This document shows, in pieces, positions 6,645 to 7,285 of a DNA stretch of 7,285 bases. The DNA lies in NCBI GenBank assembly GCA_015234495.1, contig JADGMZ010000041.1, positions 1-7,285 on the forward strand, written 5' to 3'. Within the stretch, counting starts at the first letter, position 1, and each line of letters starts with the position of its first letter. Origin of the DNA: Brevundimonas sp. (GTDB taxonomy: Bacteria; Pseudomonadota; Alphaproteobacteria; Caulobacterales; Caulobacteraceae). Position numbers and translations under genes: made by a program. The notes beneath the pieces are model-generated. The model was not told where the DNA came from, searched no databases, and saw only the letters and a list, made by a program, of their open reading frames with translations.

Positions 6645-6893
6645 TCAGTGCGCCGCTGTGTCCGAGGTCAGGGCCCAGATCGGCAGGCCGAGCACGCGGG
6701 TGGCGGCCGAGACCTGGGCGCTGGTCATGCGGGCGCGCCCGGCCTCGACAAGGCGCAGGCCGGCCGGGGTCATGCCGATGGCTTCGGCGAGGGTGTCGAC
6801 GTCGGTGGCGCGTTCCGTGCGCCAGCGTCTCAGCCGCGCGCCGAGGGCGACCTGCTCCGGTTCGGAGGCGGGGAGGCCGTGGATGCTCACCAC
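6645..6893 (-). CDS. Small XRE-type helix-turn-helix protein
   Basis: This 82-residue protein consists almost only of a Cro/C1 (XRE) DNA-binding domain, about residues 14-72. ALGARLRRWR forms the first helix, TLAEAIGM the second, and TPAGLRLVEAGRAR (42-55) the likely recognition helix. ATRVLGLPIWAL closes the fold. It would act in the cytoplasm as a repressor or activator, or be a minimal antitoxin-like protein, but no target can be named and no toxin partner is adjacent. Two tandem GTG codons compete as the start. GTG at 6893 overlaps the upstream reductase gene by 7 nt; GTG at 6890 gives a classic GTGA 4-nt overlap and an 81-residue product. Either way translation is probably coupled to the reductase. 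No strong Shine-Dalgarno is visible (GGGA only). A longer reading frame from 6897 in another frame lacks domain character and was dropped. Confidence 0.75.
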   Translation of the reverse strand: MVSIHGLPASEPEQVALGARLRRWRTERATDVDTLAEAIGMTPAGLRLVEAGRARMTSAQVSAATRVLGLPIWALTSDTAAH

Positions 6894-7285
6894 TCATTGT
6901 CCCACTGGAAGGCGGGGTCGATCCAGTCGCCGAGGCGACCGTCGGGACTGGCCAGGGCGTGGATGCGGTCCATCTGCTCGGCCGTCAGCTGGAAGTCGAA
7001 GATGTCGAAATTCTCGGCGGCGCGGGATTCCCTGGCGGTGCGCGGAATGGCGATGACGTCCTGCTGGATCAGCCAGCGCAGGGCGACCTGGCCGGGCGTC
7101 TTGCCGTGGGCGCGGGCGATGTCCTGAAGGGTCGGGTCTCCGGCGACCTTGCCCTGGGCCATCGGCGACCAGGCGGTGATGGCGGCGCCGAGGTCGCCGG
7201 CCGTGGCCTTGAGCGTCGAGAGCTTGAGGTAGGGGTGGTATTCGACCTGGTTGGTGATCAGGCGGGCGGGTGACAGGGACTGGGC
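6887..7285 (-). CDS. Aldo/keto reductase, 2,5-diketo-D-gluconate reductase-like (C-terminal part, cut by window edge)
   Basis: The last 132 residues of an NADPH-dependent aldo/keto reductase are present; the N-terminus, with the catalytic Asp-Tyr-Lys-His set, is outside the window. Visible family signatures in this fragment are NQVEYHPYL (residues 12-20; N and Q contact the nicotinamide), WSPMAQGKV (39-47, cofactor loop) and AIPRTARESRAAEN (79-92). The last contains the arginines that usually hold the NADP 2'-phosphate and reads IPRT where many members have IPKS. The tail (FDFQLTAEQMDRIHAL, then DPAFQWD) is typical of the AKR5-type short-chain aldehyde/ketone reductases. These cytosolic enzymes reduce a broad range of carbonyls such as methylglyoxal or diketogluconate. 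The substrate here is unknown. The stop TGA at 6889-6887 overlaps the start of the helix-turn-helix gene. Confidence 0.93.
   Translation of the reverse strand, partial: AQSLSPARLITNQVEYHPYLKLSTLKATAGDLGAAITAWSPMAQGKVAGDPTLQDIARAHGKTPGQVALRWLIQQDVIAIPRTARESRAAENFDIFDFQLTAEQMDRIHALASPDGRLGDWIDPAFQWDNEW

Noticed and set aside
6607..6897. Minus-strand open frame of 96 codons over the helix-turn-helix gene
   Set aside because: Its translation is Arg/Pro/Ala-rich without domain character, whereas the alternative frame gives a clear XRE fold.

Overview
The window is very GC-rich, and every gene I can support is on the minus strand. Codon choice (strong G/C at third positions) and protein character suggest an alphaproteobacterium. 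The closest fit from memory is Caulobacterales, with a Brevundimonas-like genome. That is inference from style and gene order, not a database result. The region looks like ordinary chromosome: no insertion sequence, phage gene, CRISPR array, tRNA or rRNA is visible.

Reading in the direction of transcription (high to low coordinates), there are three blocks. Block A (7285 to 5046) starts with the C-terminal part of an NADPH-dependent aldo/keto reductase cut by the window edge. Its stop codon overlaps the GTG start of a small XRE-type helix-turn-helix protein. After 63 bp comes ubiD, the prenylated-FMN-dependent decarboxylase of ubiquinone biosynthesis, which is complete and closely resembles the E. 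coli enzyme as I recall it. Block B (about 5045 to 4610) is one small exported coiled-coil protein of unknown function. The AT-richer leader upstream of it carries an 8-bp spaced inverted repeat and a -10-like hexamer. A GC-rich stretch of about 200 bp with several palindromes but no clear gene follows.

Block C (4405 to 1) looks like a single operon. It starts with a secreted M14-family zinc carboxypeptidase, followed by a small exported protein whose start overlaps the protease stop (TGATG). Next come a MAPEG-family membrane protein with a strong ribosome binding site and a PmbA/TldE homologue. The last gene is the N-terminal 119 codons of a CysQ/inositol-monophosphatase family phosphatase, overlapping pmbA by ATGA and cut by the window start.

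The best-supported functions are UbiD (quinone synthesis at the membrane), PmbA (partner subunit of the TldD/TldE protease) and the M14 peptidase (cell envelope or extracellular peptide trimming). I found no convincing new biological system. The points most worth a second look are the coupled protease/small-protein pair, the inverted repeat with arms about four helical turns apart, and the coupled reductase/regulator pair.
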